From Candidatus Uhrbacteria bacterium (lineage in GTDB: Bacteria > Patescibacteria > ABY1 > SG8-24 > GWF2-40-263), in NCBI GenBank assembly GCA_016205975.1, contig JACQSK010000021.1:124001-188000 (forward strand): 64,000 bases of DNA, given 5' to 3'. Below the pieces are notes generated by a model that saw nothing but the letters and a program-made list of their open reading frames with translations, had not been told where the DNA came from and ran no database searches. Numbering within the stretch: position 1 is the stretch's first letter; each line of letters starts with the position of its first letter. A program made the position numbers and the translations under genes. Below are positions 24,756-33,193 of this stretch, in pieces.

Positions 24756-27700
24756 CTAGAACCCGCCGAAGATCACGTACACCGCACCCGCATACGTGCC
24801 GTTCGTGCTCTCGTTCGCATTGGCGAGGAGGATATCGGGCACCCCGTCCGCATCGATGTCCGCGGCATCGCCGAGGCCCCCGGCGCCCCCGACGGAGGCG
24901 TCGGCCTCCGTCTCCAGGAAGGTCCCGGAGAGGGGGCCGTAGAATGCGTAGGCGTTTCCCGTTGCTCCGTTGCCGGAGTTGAACAGGATGTCGGGCACGG
25001 CGTCGTCGGAGACGTCGCCCAGATGGGCATTTGCGCCCACCCCGCCGGATTCCTCGCCGTAGATGACCGCCGTGGCGGACGCGAGGGTGACGGTCGACCA
25101 GTCGGCGCGGGCGCGCCCATCGACCAGGTACACCGCCCCTCCGCCCGACGCGGCGTAGTCGACTCCCGGCAGCCCGAGCAGGATGTCGTCGTAGCCATCG
25201 CCGTTGGCATCCTCGCGGCAGTCGATGGTCATGCCGAGCCCATCGCCGTCCACGGACTGCTCGAAGATCACGTCCGCGTCCGCGTCGAGGCTCATCGACC
25301 CTGCCACCGGGCCGAATGCCAAGTACACGCGCCCTGCCGTGCCTGCGTACCAGTTGTAGGCGCCCACGAGGATGTCGTCGTAGCCGTCGCCATCGACGTC
25401 GCCTGAGTTCGAACCTTCCATTCCCGTGAACGTGTACGCCCCCGACATCGTCGCGACCGAACCGGTGGCAAGATCTACGTCCGTGCCGACGGGGCCATCC
25501 ACGAGGTAGGCGACCCAGCTCTCCTCGTTGCCAACGAGCACGTCGGCGTCACCATCACCATCCACGTCGCCGCTGCTCAGCGCCCGTTGCGAGCCGTACG
25601 TGCCCGCCCCGTCGAGAATCCACGCATCTCCCACGGCGCTGCCGGACGAGATCGGCCCGGGAAGCGCGTAAACGGCATCCACGGCGCGAACAAGAAGGTC
25701 CGCGACGCCGTCGTCTGTCACGTCGCCGATCGCGAGCGTACCCCCGATCTGTTCGTCGGTGACCGTGCCCTCGAAGCGGTACTCGGCCGTAGCAAGCGTG
25801 TCCGATGCAGACGGTGCACCGCTGTACACGTACGCCTCCCCGACCGCGTTCGTGCCAGCGCCGGGCACGCCGATCGCGACGTCGAGCACACCGTCGTCGT
25901 CGAGGTCGCCGATGGCGAGCCCGGTACCTGCATGGTCGCTGGTGTCCTCCCCGTAGATCGTCACATCTACCTGGTCGACAGAGCACCAGTCCACGATGCC
26001 GTCGCAATCGTCGTCGACGCCGTTCAGGCAGACCTCCGCGAAGTCCGGGCTGCGCATCGCGTCCGCGTCGTCACAATCCTCGCACGCGACGCTCCCATCG
26101 CTGTCCGCGTCGGTGGTCTCGTCCGTGCCCAGCGACCCGTCGCAGTCGTTGTCCTGCGCGTCGCACACCTCGGTGGCGCCCGGGTACACGGTGCTGTCGC
26201 CGTCGTCGCAGTCGGCGACGACCTCGCAGGCCGCTGCGTCGTCGAAGTCCGAGCACTCGCACGCGAGCGCGCCGTCGCCGTCGTCGTCGACGCCCTCCCC
26301 GATCGGGTACTCCCCGTTGCAGTTGTTGTCCTCCCCGTCGCAGATCTCCTCGGCACCGGGGTGGATGGTGTCGTCCCCGTCGTCGCAGTCCTCCTCCTCG
26401 CCCGAGCCGTCGCAGAGGTAGTAGCCGTCGCCGTCCGCGTCGGTCCCGCCGTCGGAGGTGGAGCTGTTGCAGTCGTTGTCGACGCCGTCGCACAGCTCCT
26501 CGGCTCCCGGGTACACCGCGTCGTCGGCGTCGTCGCAGTCGTTGTCGTCTGCGACGTAGCCTCCGGGGGCCTCGCACGCGGTCAGCGCCGCGCCGGCGCC
26601 GTAGCCGTCGTCGTCCGTGTCCGCGTACCAGGACGCGGCGTCCGTCGCGGAGGCCTCGTCGACCTCCCCGTCCCCGTCGTTGTCCACGCCGTCGCACTCC
26701 TCCGCGTCGAGCGCGTCGCACGTGCCGTCCCCGTCGGCGTCGGCGGTGCCCTCATCGACGTCGCCGTCCCCGTCGTTGTCCACCCCGTCGCAGTCCTCGG
26801 CGTCGTGGCAGTCGACGATCCCGTCCCCGTCGGCGTCGAGGCCCTCGTCCACCGCGTCGTCGCAGTCGTCGTCGACGTCGTTGCACGTCTCCGTGGCGTC
26901 CGGGCTCACGCCCGCGTCGGTGTCGTTGCAGTCGTCGCCGATGGAGACCTGGTCCGCGCGCGGGGTGCAGTCGACCATCGGCGTCGTCGGGTCCCCGTGG
27001 CCGTCCCCGTCGGCGTCGGTGTACCAGGTCGGCACGTCCGCGGCGTCGTCCTCGTCGACCTCCCCGTCGCAGTCGTTGTCGGTGCCGTCGCACACTTCGG
27101 TCGCGGAGGGGTTCACCGCCGGGTCGGTGTCATCGCAGTCGTCGCCGGTCGCGCAGGTGCCGGCGAGGATGGAGCCGTCGTTGTCCTCGTCGAGGCACTC
27201 GCCCACGGTGATCGCGACCTGGTCGGAGGCGGACTCCCCGTCGCCGTCGGTCACGGAGAGGGTGAGCACGTGGTCGCCGGGGGAGAGCGCGACGTAGTCG
27301 GTCGTCTCGCCCGACTCGGTCGCGAGCCCGGACAGCACCACGCCGTCGAGGCTGCTCGTCCACTCCACGGCGAGCTGGTCGAGGAGCGTCTCCTCGTCGA
27401 AGACATGCCCGTACAGCCAGGTGAGCTCGTCCTCGGGGAGCGCGTCGGTCGAGGACGGGCGCACGATCGTGGAGGTCGGGGCGTGGTTGGCGACGCAGGC
27501 GAACGACACGGATGCATCCGCGAAGAGGGCATCCGCGTCGGTGACGCGCAGGGTGACCTCGTAGGCGCCTTCGTAGGCCGGAGTCCACGATGCCGCGACG
27601 ACGCCCGAAGCGTCGGGCCCGGACACGTCGAGCGACTCCTCGCGGTCCGCATCCACGGCGTACACGCTCCACGTGACGATCAGCGCGTCGTTCACGGTTC

Positions 27701-27863
27701 GACCGTCGCTGTCGGAGACGAGCCCGGAGAGCGTCAGCTCGCGCCCAACCAGGCACCCGCCGCCCGAGTCCGTGATCGCGGCCTCGGGGCCTTTCAGGTA
27801 AACGGAGAGACCGGCGTCGCTGCAAGCAGTGAGCACGAGCATCGGGGAGAGTCGGCGAAGCAT
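24756..27863 (-). CDS. MopE-like lipoprotein with Ig-type, Cys-rich and FG-GAP repeats
   Basis: 1035 residues. N-terminal lipoprotein signal (LVLTAC). Residues about 25-220 form two Ig/PKD-like beta domains. About 220-640 is a row of Cys-rich putative metal-binding repeats (pattern CNDTDAGVSPDATETCNDVDDDC, PGAEELCDGVDNDC, PDFAEVCLNGVDDDC). The C-terminal 390 residues contain FG-GAP units (GDVDGDGDADVLVG, GDVDGDGYDDILVG, DANGDGYDDILLG). The acidic repeats should bind calcium or other metals at the cell surface. Such proteins are common in Myxococcota and relatives. The repeated coding makes long false reading frames in other registers. Confidence 0.88.
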   Translation of the reverse strand: MLRRLSPMLVLTACSDAGLSVYLKGPEAAITDSGGGCLVGRELTLSGLVSDSDGRTVNDALIVTWSVYAVDADREESLDVSGPDASGVVAASWTPAYEGAYEVTLRVTDADALFADASVSFACVANHAPTSTIVRPSSTDALPEDELTWLYGHVFDEETLLDQLAVEWTSSLDGVVLSGLATESGETTDYVALSPGDHVLTLSVTDGDGESASDQVAITVGECLDEDNDGSILAGTCATGDDCDDTDPAVNPSATEVCDGTDNDCDGEVDEDDAADVPTWYTDADGDGHGDPTTPMVDCTPRADQVSIGDDCNDTDAGVSPDATETCNDVDDDCDDAVDEGLDADGDGIVDCHDAEDCDGVDNDGDGDVDEGTADADGDGTCDALDAEECDGVDNDGDGEVDEASATDAASWYADTDDDGYGAGAALTACEAPGGYVADDNDCDDADDAVYPGAEELCDGVDNDCNSSTSDGGTDADGDGYYLCDGSGEEEDCDDGDDTIHPGAEEICDGEDNNCNGEYPIGEGVDDDGDGALACECSDFDDAAACEVVADCDDGDSTVYPGATEVCDAQDNDCDGSLGTDETTDADSDGSVACEDCDDADAMRSPDFAEVCLNGVDDDCDGIVDWCSVDQVDVTIYGEDTSDHAGTGLAIGDLDDDGVLDVAIGVPGAGTNAVGEAYVYSGAPSASDTLATAEYRFEGTVTDEQIGGTLAIGDVTDDGVADLLVRAVDAVYALPGPISSGSAVGDAWILDGAGTYGSQRALSSGDVDGDGDADVLVGNEESWVAYLVDGPVGTDVDLATGSVATMSGAYTFTGMEGSNSGDVDGDGYDDILVGAYNWYAGTAGRVYLAFGPVAGSMSLDADADVIFEQSVDGDGLGMTIDCREDANGDGYDDILLGLPGVDYAASGGGAVYLVDGRARADWSTVTLASATAVIYGEESGGVGANAHLGDVSDDAVPDILFNSGNGATGNAYAFYGPLSGTFLETEADASVGGAGGLGDAADIDADGVPDILLANANESTNGTYAGAVYVIFGGF

Positions 27864-28065
27864 GCGGGTTCCGCGGAGGAGCGCGATGCTACACCCGCGC
27901 GGGCTCCGACGTCTTCGCGAGCGCCACGAGCATGTCCGTGAAGACGGCGAGGAGCGGTTCCGCGAGCGCTCCCCGCGCGGGTCTCGGCCGCCAGGAGGCG
28001 AGGAGCGCGAAGGCCGGGGCGGTAGGCGCGGGGAGTGGCGCGCTCGCTCGTTCCACCAGCTCGCG

Positions 28066-28353
28066 TCACTCCTCGTCGGTGATCTTGTCGAGGAGCTTCA
28101 CGAGCAGGTAGGCCAACCCGCCGACCGCCGCGGCGCCAACCAGGACGGCGATCACCGCCTTCGCCGTCGATGGGTCCTTGGCGAGCTTCTCGCGCAGCCC
28201 GTTCAGGACCGCCTCGGCCGCCCCGGTGGGCCGGGCGATCCCGGCTTCCCAGCGGGTCACGGTCCGGGCGTCGACGCCGACGAGTCGTGCGAAGCTGGCC
28301 ACGTCGAGGTCGAGGTGCTGCCGGAGATCACGGACGTCCTGCGCGTTCCACAT
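28066..28353 (-). CDS. Membrane-anchored XRE-type helix-turn-helix protein
   Basis: 95 residues from ATG 28351-28353. The N-terminal XRE HTH (VRDLRQHLDLDVASFARLVGVDARTVTRWEAGIARPTGAAEAVL) is followed by a C-terminal membrane helix (AVIAVLVGAAAVGGLAYLLVKLL). It is divergent from two small genes that also carry a C-terminal membrane helix. A DNA-binding protein tied to the membrane could sense membrane damage and regulate those genes (inference). Confidence 0.75.
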   Translation of the reverse strand: MWNAQDVRDLRQHLDLDVASFARLVGVDARTVTRWEAGIARPTGAAEAVLNGLREKLAKDPSTAKAVIAVLVGAAAVGGLAYLLVKLLDKITDEE

Positions 28354-28473
28354 GCGCCGATTCGCTCCTTGAAACCTTGTAGCACGCAGTCGGTCAGCGC
28401 CGTGACCGTCATCTGTCGCTGTTCCGTAATCCACAATACAGACACGGTCGAGGCCGAGGTGTAGCGTCCACGC

Positions 28474-28752
28474 ATGAGTTCCCGCTGGCACACCCCCGCT
28501 CTCGCCTGGCCTCGCGGCCAGGTCCTCGACCTCGTTCGCTCTCTTCCTACCGGGCAGGGCCGCCTCCACTACCAGGAGTGGCCGGGCGGGCGGGGCGAGA
28601 CCCACCGGGACCGGTTCGACCCCGAGCGCGGTCCCGCCCAGGCGGTGCTGCACGTCCTGCTCGAGACGCCGATCCTCGTCATCCTCGCCGCCCTCGGCGC
28701 CCTCGGGTTCGCCGGGTACGGCGTGGTTCGCTACCTCCGGGGTGCGCGGTGA
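28474..28752 (+). CDS. Small membrane protein upstream of LRAT-like gene
   Basis: 92 residues; no recognised family. It has a charged soluble N-terminal part (YQEWPGGRGETHRDRFDPERG) and a C-terminal membrane helix (LETPILVILAALGALGFAGYGVV) ending in RYLRGAR. Its TGA overlaps the GTG start of the next gene, so the two are translated together. Confidence 0.65.
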   Translation: MSSRWHTPALAWPRGQVLDLVRSLPTGQGRLHYQEWPGGRGETHRDRFDPERGPAQAVLHVLLETPILVILAALGALGFAGYGVVRYLRGAR

Positions 28753-29192
28753 ACCGCATCCACCCGTCGCGTCTCCTGGCATCGACGGTGATCGGAGTCC
28801 CAGCAGAGGTGGGCGGCGGCCTGCTCACGGTGGAGCACGTGGGGGTGGTGGCGTCCCTGCAGGACCAGCAGGGCCTGCCCTTCGTGTACAACGCCTCGAA
28901 GCGCACCGGGAGGATCATGCTCGACTCGTGGGCCGAGTTCACACAGCGGCGGGAAGGCCGGGTGCTCGACGTCCGGGGCGCCCTCGATGCCGACGAGGTC
29001 CTGCGCCGTGCGCACTCGCGCCTCGGAGAGCGCTGGAACCTCGTCTTCTCGAACTGCGAGCACTACGTGCGCTGGTGCCACGACCTCGACGAGGAGAGCC
29101 CGCAGCTGCAGAAGGGCCTGGTGGTCGCGGGCGGGCTCGTGGCTCTCGGCGGACTCGTCATCGCCGCCATCGCGACCGCGGACGAGGGGTAG
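28749..29192 (+). CDS. LRAT/NlpC-P60-like papain-fold protein with C-terminal membrane helix
   Basis: 147 residues from GTG 28749-28751. The core EHVGVVASLQDQ...RWNLVFSNCEHYVRWC gives His in EHVG and Cys in NCEH, the order of the circularly permuted papain fold of lecithin:retinol acyltransferase (LRAT)-type enzymes. A C-terminal helix (GLVVAGGLVALGGLVIAAIA) anchors it. The family moves or removes acyl chains on lipids or proteins. With a membrane HTH protein opposite and a membrane partner before it, a membrane-attacking or lipid-modifying effector is plausible. Confidence 0.75.
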   Translation: MNRIHPSRLLASTVIGVPAEVGGGLLTVEHVGVVASLQDQQGLPFVYNASKRTGRIMLDSWAEFTQRREGRVLDVRGALDADEVLRRAHSRLGERWNLVFSNCEHYVRWCHDLDEESPQLQKGLVVAGGLVALGGLVIAAIATADEG

Positions 29193-29216
29193 CCTCAACG
29201 GGGTGGGGCCCGATCG

Positions 29217-29239
29217 CCTTCTGGTCCGCAACCAGAAGG
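29217..29239. repeat. Hairpin carrying a second ACCAGAAGGTCG copy
   Basis: CCTTCTGGT (29217-29225) pairs with ACCAGAAGG (29231-29239) around CCGCA. The right arm continues as ACCAGAAGGTCG (29231-29242), a 12-bp match to 29357-29368 in the tRNA-Pro remnant. It resembles an altered anticodon arm of the same tRNA. Confidence 0.6.
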
Positions 29240-29272
29240 TCGAGCGCCAGCCAGACAGTCTGGCAACGGGGT

Positions 29273-29304
29273 GCAAAACGGTGCGTTTTTGGGCAAAACC
29301 GTGC
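29273..29304 (+). repeat. Pair of direct repeats GCAAAACSGTGC (putative integrase arm sites)
   Basis: GCAAAACGGTGC (29273-29284) and GCAAAACCGTGC (29293-29304) lie 20 bp apart in the same orientation, 47 bp left of the tRNA-Pro remnant. The DNA from 29305 to 29350 is AT-rich. Short spaced repeats beside an AT-rich stretch and a core site are usual in attP regions. Confidence 0.6.
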
Positions 29305-29350
29305 AGGGTATGATCCAAAAAATACAGGTACTTGGCTAATATTATTACAT

Positions 29351-29395
29351 TTCGGGACCAGAAGGTCGTGGGTTCGAATCCCGCCACCCCGACCA
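29351..29395 (+). other. 3' half of a tRNA-Pro(CGG) gene: attachment-site core
   Basis: The sequence reads TTCGGGA (anticodon loop, CGG), CCAGA (anticodon stem 3'), AGGTC (variable), GTGGG-TTCGAAT-CCCGC (T-arm, fully paired), CACCCCG (acceptor 3'), A, CCA. A 5' half is absent; the DNA before it is AT-rich and unrelated. Tyrosine integrases often use this part of a tRNA gene as core site. The integrase gene begins about 750 bp to the right (its 3' end nearest), and candidate arm sites are on the left, so this looks like attP or a junction of tandem elements. Confidence 0.8.
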
Positions 29396-29407
29396 TCGAA
29401 AAGGAAA

Positions 29408-29442
29408 GGCCGGACGAGGAGAATATCCAGTCCGGTCTTTTT
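29408..29442 (+). terminator. Terminator after tRNA-Pro 3' half
   Basis: GGCCGGAC pairs with GTCCGGTC (one G-T pair) and a T run follows. It is placed as a normal tRNA-gene terminator. Confidence 0.75.
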
Positions 29443-29509
29443 GTTTCTTGCGACGCGAAGGACGACTGTCTGGCGCGCCGGTCTTGCGGGCGATGCCCAA
29501 TCGCGTCGA

Positions 29510-30022
29510 TCAGCCCAGTAGCCAGCCACAATCTGCGTGACGGCGCCGCCGGTCCTCACTCGCGAGGATCGCGTCGACCTCGAGACCGAGCTGGATCCGC
29601 GCACGGACCTCGCCGTCGCGCTGGTAGATGGCGTCCGTGGCCTGGCTCTCGGCGGTGTCGCAGCGACCGCATCGATGCGGAAGGAGCGTCGACGAGCCGT
29701 CCGGCCAGAGCCAGATATGGCGAGCCTCGTGCGAAATCGAGATTGCCGTCTCGAGAACCCCGTGTTGCTCAGGCGGAACCGCTAGAATCGCGACGCGATG
29801 GAGACGCTGAGTGATGCATGCCAGGGCGCCGGGGCCGCACGCCGTCGGCGAAAAGGCGATCGTGAGAACCTTCCTTCGGACCGCAGCGTGCTCCTCGGGC
29901 ACGTAGTGCTGCAACAGCCCGAGCGCCGTGCGAATGACGTGTACCCCCACGGGCGTGAAGCCCACCAGAGGAATCCCGCGGAACGCTGCCCGAGGGTAAC
30001 GGGGTGCGACGGCCGCGTGCAT
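29510..30022 (-). CDS. Small putative zinc metallopeptidase (HEARH)
   Basis: 170 residues. The C-terminal half contains ISISHEARHIWLWPDG (His98-Glu99-x-x-His102), then a CGRCD pair and ESQATDAIYQRDGEV, whose Glu/Asp could supply the third ligand. The N-terminal part has no signal peptide. Small HExxH proteins with a short Cys pair are common beside phage- or element-borne regulators, but I cannot name this family. It lies between the att core and the integrase gene, as the outermost gene of that element end. Confidence 0.6.
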   Translation of the reverse strand: MHAAVAPRYPRAAFRGIPLVGFTPVGVHVIRTALGLLQHYVPEEHAAVRRKVLTIAFSPTACGPGALACITQRLHRVAILAVPPEQHGVLETAISISHEARHIWLWPDGSSTLLPHRCGRCDTAESQATDAIYQRDGEVRARIQLGLEVDAILASEDRRRRHADCGWLLG

Positions 30023-30143
30023 GAGACCTCCGCCCGCAGCTTACACGCCTGGGCGCGCGTTCGGGATCCATGCGCGAGGCCGCTCCGATCGGAGCGGCCT
30101 GCCGGTCCACTGGATCCAGCTCGACAACGAAGAAACCGCTCGC

Positions 30144-31343
30144 CTATCGAGGCGAGCGGTGATTTGCCGAACGCGAGATCCCCGCCTTCGCCATCACCTC
30201 CGCCTTGTGGGCGTCGGTGGTGTGCGCGTAGATCTCGTCCAGCATGCGCCCCTCGGTCCAGCCGCCGAGCTCCATGAGCGTGCGCCGATCGACACCGGCG
30301 ATCGCGAGCCGCGTCGCCCAGGTGTGGCGGAGACCGTGCGGGTGCATCGGGGGGAGGCCCGCGCGCTTGCAGGCGCGGCGCAGCGCGATGCCGAAGTCCT
30401 GGCGGGGCCGCGTGGGCGCGGTCGGGGAGGGGAAGACCCACCCGTGGGTAGGAGCGCCGAGTGCCACGTGACGGCGCCTGAGCTCGTCGGCGAGCTCGGG
30501 CGTCATCGGGATGGCGCGGTCATGCCGGGTTTTCACCTGGAACCGGATCTCCGGCTTCGCCCGGACCAGCATCGTGCCGTGCGGACCGACGTCCCACAGC
30601 ACGTCTTCCCAGCCGCGCGAGAGGATCTCTCCCTTGCGCATGCCGAGGTTCAACGCCATCAGCACCGCGAGGTACGTGAGCGGGTCGCGCGGGATCGGGG
30701 GCTTCCCTCGCGTGACGACGTGAGGCTGTTCGCGCAGCGGCCCGACGGCGTCCAGGAGTCGTTCGCACTCCTCCGTGGAGAAGAAGCGATGAGCCCGACG
30801 ATCGTTGTTCTTGATCCTTGGCATCTTGGGCAGGTGCGAGAGCACGCCGCTGTCGACCGCGTGGACGAGCGCGCCGCGAAGCCAGGCCAGCTCGATGATG
30901 ATCGTCTTGCTCTTGCGCCCAAGAGCCCGCCGGGCGGTGACGTACCCGTCGATCGCGACGTAGTCGAGCGCGGAGAGCACGGTGTCGCCCAGCACCGGCT
31001 TCAACGCGTTCGCCGAGGTCTGCGCGCTCGTCGCGGTCTTCGGCGCCTTGTCGCGCCGGACCACCGGCAGGTAGACCTCGTCGAGGTAGCGCGCGAGCGT
31101 GTAGCCCGCGGGCTCAGCCCTCGTCGAGGAGCCACGCTCGGTACGCGGCGGCTCCACGGACTTCCCGGTCACGAGTTTCCCCTCGAACACCGTGAGCGCG
31201 TCCTTCGCCGCGGTCCTCGGGATGAACCCGAGCCCCCGGGTGCGGGTCTTGCCCGTTCCCGGGTCGCGCCACTGGATCGCGAAGTAGGGTTCCGTCTTGC
31301 CGCTGGCGCGGTTCACGCGCTTCACCTCGGTCAGCCATGCCAT
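30144..31343 (-). CDS. int: Tyrosine recombinase (phage/ICE-type integrase)
   Basis: 399 residues from ATG 31341-31343 with AAGGAG seven bases upstream. The N-terminus (MAWLTEVKRVNRASGKTEPYFAIQWRD) fits an arm-site-binding domain, residues about 75-180 the core-binding domain, and the rest the catalytic domain: Arg in LNLGMRKGEIL, HPHGLRHTWATRL (His-x-x-Arg), GGWTEGRMLDEIYAHT with the Tyr nucleophile. Strand exchange at the adjacent tRNA-Pro 3' end is the natural role. It ends about 750 bp from that site. Its start lies inside the upstream excisionase-like gene. Confidence 0.92.
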   Translation of the reverse strand: MAWLTEVKRVNRASGKTEPYFAIQWRDPGTGKTRTRGLGFIPRTAAKDALTVFEGKLVTGKSVEPPRTERGSSTRAEPAGYTLARYLDEVYLPVVRRDKAPKTATSAQTSANALKPVLGDTVLSALDYVAIDGYVTARRALGRKSKTIIIELAWLRGALVHAVDSGVLSHLPKMPRIKNNDRRAHRFFSTEECERLLDAVGPLREQPHVVTRGKPPIPRDPLTYLAVLMALNLGMRKGEILSRGWEDVLWDVGPHGTMLVRAKPEIRFQVKTRHDRAIPMTPELADELRRRHVALGAPTHGWVFPSPTAPTRPRQDFGIALRRACKRAGLPPMHPHGLRHTWATRLAIAGVDRRTLMELGGWTEGRMLDEIYAHTTDAHKAEVMAKAGISRSANHRSPR

Positions 31344-31803
31344 CGTCTCTCTCCTTCCCGGCCGCGAGCACCGCGACCAGTCGTTCCCGGTGAATGCGCC
31401 ACGCCCGGCCCGCCCGGACGGCGGCGCCGTCGAGCTGCCCCTCGGCGAGCAGCCGGCGGAGCAGCCGCTCCGACACCTGGAGGTGCGCGGCCGCCTCCTC
31501 CACGCTGAGCCAGTCGGACCGGCTCTCCCCGGGAGCGTACTGCGCGGACGGTGGAGCGGGGGAGGGGGGCGAGCGCTCCGCCGGCGACCCACCGGTCGCT
31601 CCCAGGGTCGCGAGCACGTCCCCCCACCGGTAGACGGTAGACCCCGCGATCTCCCCGGCGGGAGCGACCGTCGCGACCAGCCACGCCTGTGCGCCGGGGC
31701 CGGGGCACGGGAGCGCCTCGGCCGCCTCCTGCGCGGACAGGAGCGACGTGGGCGCGAGCGACGCGCGCCACATCCGTCGCTGGAACGCGGAGAGCGCGCT
31801 CAT
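31114..31803 (-). CDS. Excisionase-like double HTH protein overlapping int
   Basis: 229 residues from ATG 31801-31803. A first MerR/Xis-like unit (TSLLSAQEAAEALPCPG...GSTVYRWGDVLATLG) and a second, clearer one (DWLSVEEAAAHLQVSERLLRRLLAEGQLDGAAVRAGRAWRIHRERLVAVL) suggest an excisionase or regulator. The frame then runs 230 bases into int in another register before a stop at 31114. Either the genes really overlap that far or the true protein is shorter through a feature I cannot see. Excisionases direct the paired integrase towards excision. Confidence 0.65.
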   Translation of the reverse strand: MSALSAFQRRMWRASLAPTSLLSAQEAAEALPCPGPGAQAWLVATVAPAGEIAGSTVYRWGDVLATLGATGGSPAERSPPSPAPPSAQYAPGESRSDWLSVEEAAAHLQVSERLLRRLLAEGQLDGAAVRAGRAWRIHRERLVAVLAAGKERDDGMADRGEAREPRQRQDGTLLRDPVARPGNGQDPHPGARVHPEDRGEGRAHGVRGETRDREVRGAAAYRAWLLDEG

Positions 31804-32233
31804 CGCCGGGACGCCTCCCCGCCGCGTGAGAGGACGCACGGCCCGGTCGGCGTGGACCCGTCGCGCCGAGACTCGCGTTCTGCCCCGGTCGCCTGCGACC
31901 TGCCGCGCTCGTGCCCCCCGCCCCCCTCCCCGCTGGTCCAGGCGCCCGGGACGAGCCCGGCACGCCCGGGGTCGAAGCCCCGGAGCGTGGCGCGCCGCGC
32001 GCGTCCGTGACTCCCAGGGGAGCCGGACGAGCCGCGGAGCGCAGCACCCGGCGCAGGGCCGCCCAGGGCGGCCACTCGGCGGAGAACCGCCGAGCCGGGG
32101 AGGGGGGAGCGAGGGACAGCGAGCCGACCGGGGACCGCAGCGCGGACCGGGACGGGGAACGAGAGAACCGGCAGGGACGACCCCACGCCGAGCGGGACCG
32201 TGGCTCGGAGGAGGCCGAGGGGACGAACGGGAC
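31804..32233. other. GC-rich stretch without a supported gene
   Basis: Very GC-rich DNA in which all registers stay open for long distances. Candidate products are Arg/Pro/Gly-rich with no folded segment, so none is called. No promoter or repeat was seen. Confidence 0.5.
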
Positions 32234-32470
32234 CTACACGGTGGACCGCAGCCTCCAGCGCGGGGGCGTACCCGGGACGCGCACGAAGACGCTCTCGTCT
32301 CGTAGCACGCCCGGTACCCACGCCTGGGGCGGGGGGAAAACCATCATGAACCGACCTTTCTCTTCGACCAGGACCCACATCGCGTCGATGACCTCCTCGG
32401 TCGTCGCCGCGCCGTGTCCCAGGGTCTCGAGCGCCTCGGCCACGAGGTTCTTTGCCAGCATCAGTGCCAT
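32234..32470 (-). CDS. Hypothetical 78-residue protein
   Basis: MALMLAKNLVAEALETLGHGAATTEEVIDAMWVLVEEKGRFMMVFPPPQAWV... has a normal amino-acid mix in a region where other frames do not, which supports coding. The N-terminal helices resemble a small winged-helix unit. It runs in the same direction as the int/xis genes and the upstream transfer-type genes. Confidence 0.55.
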   Translation of the reverse strand: MALMLAKNLVAEALETLGHGAATTEEVIDAMWVLVEEKGRFMMVFPPPQAWVPGVLRDESVFVRVPGTPPRWRLRSTV

Positions 32471-33193
32471 AGGGGAATGGGATTACGTCGAGGGATGGGG
32501 GTCGCCCGGCGGTTCCACGTTCCCGGGCCCAGCTGCGCTGCTGCCCATCGGCGGGCGCCGTCGCCTCGCCTCCTGCGAGAGGGAAACGCCCCCGGGGTGG
32601 GGGCGTATGGGCGCGGCTCCTTCCGCGCCCCGGTGAGTCGGGGGAACACGACCGTGACGGCGCACGAGCGCCACCGTCCGCCTCGGCCGGCCACGACCGG
32701 CCCGCCCCGCGCCGCGGCGAGCCCGCGCCTCCCCCGGGCCACCCCCCCGCGCGCGCCGTGGACGCCGGGCCCGAGGCCCGCGCGGCGGGGACCCGGGAGC
32801 TCGCCTCGCCCGGGGTCCCGGAGGACCACGAGCAGGAGACGAGCCGACCCGGGCGCCCCCCGGCCGCGACCCGCCGACCGCGCGGCACGTACCCCGAGGG
32901 GGGTACCGCGAGAGCCGGCGAGCTTCGCCGAGGCACGTCGCAGGCGAGTCCAGCCGTCCCGCCCCGGGGCTGAGGCCCGGGACGAGGAGCGACCAGGATC
33001 CGCCCGCGCGATCCGCGTCCAGGGGGACGGGGACGGGGAGGGTGGCAGGGGGATTCGACGAGCCCGCGGAGGGCCACGAGGAAGACCGGCCAGGGGACGG
33101 CCGGGCGGGGGCAGGCAACCCCTGCGCCGGCACGATCGGTCCCGGGGAGAGCATCGACACCCACGGCGACCTGCGGGCCCGCCGCGCGGCACG
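32471..33193. other. Extremely GC-rich 720-bp stretch, no supported gene
   Basis: Both strands stay open in several frames, all giving low-complexity Arg/Pro/Gly/Ala sequence. An inverted repeat GTACCCC...GGGGTAC lies near 32888. The stretch may be a spacer, an untranslated regulatory region or an origin-like region; the sequence does not decide. Confidence 0.45.

Noticed and set aside
25587..27941. A 784-codon open frame on the plus strand opposite the MopE-like gene
   Set aside because: The repeated Asp/Gly coding of the minus-strand gene leaves the complement open (Val/Arg repeats). The minus frame has a signal peptide and recognisable repeats; this one has none.
29351..29395. A complete tRNA-Pro gene
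   Set aside because: Only the anticodon loop to CCA is present. No acceptor 5' strand, D-arm or 5' anticodon stem lies directly upstream; CGGGGTG copies at 29199 and 29267 are at the wrong distance.
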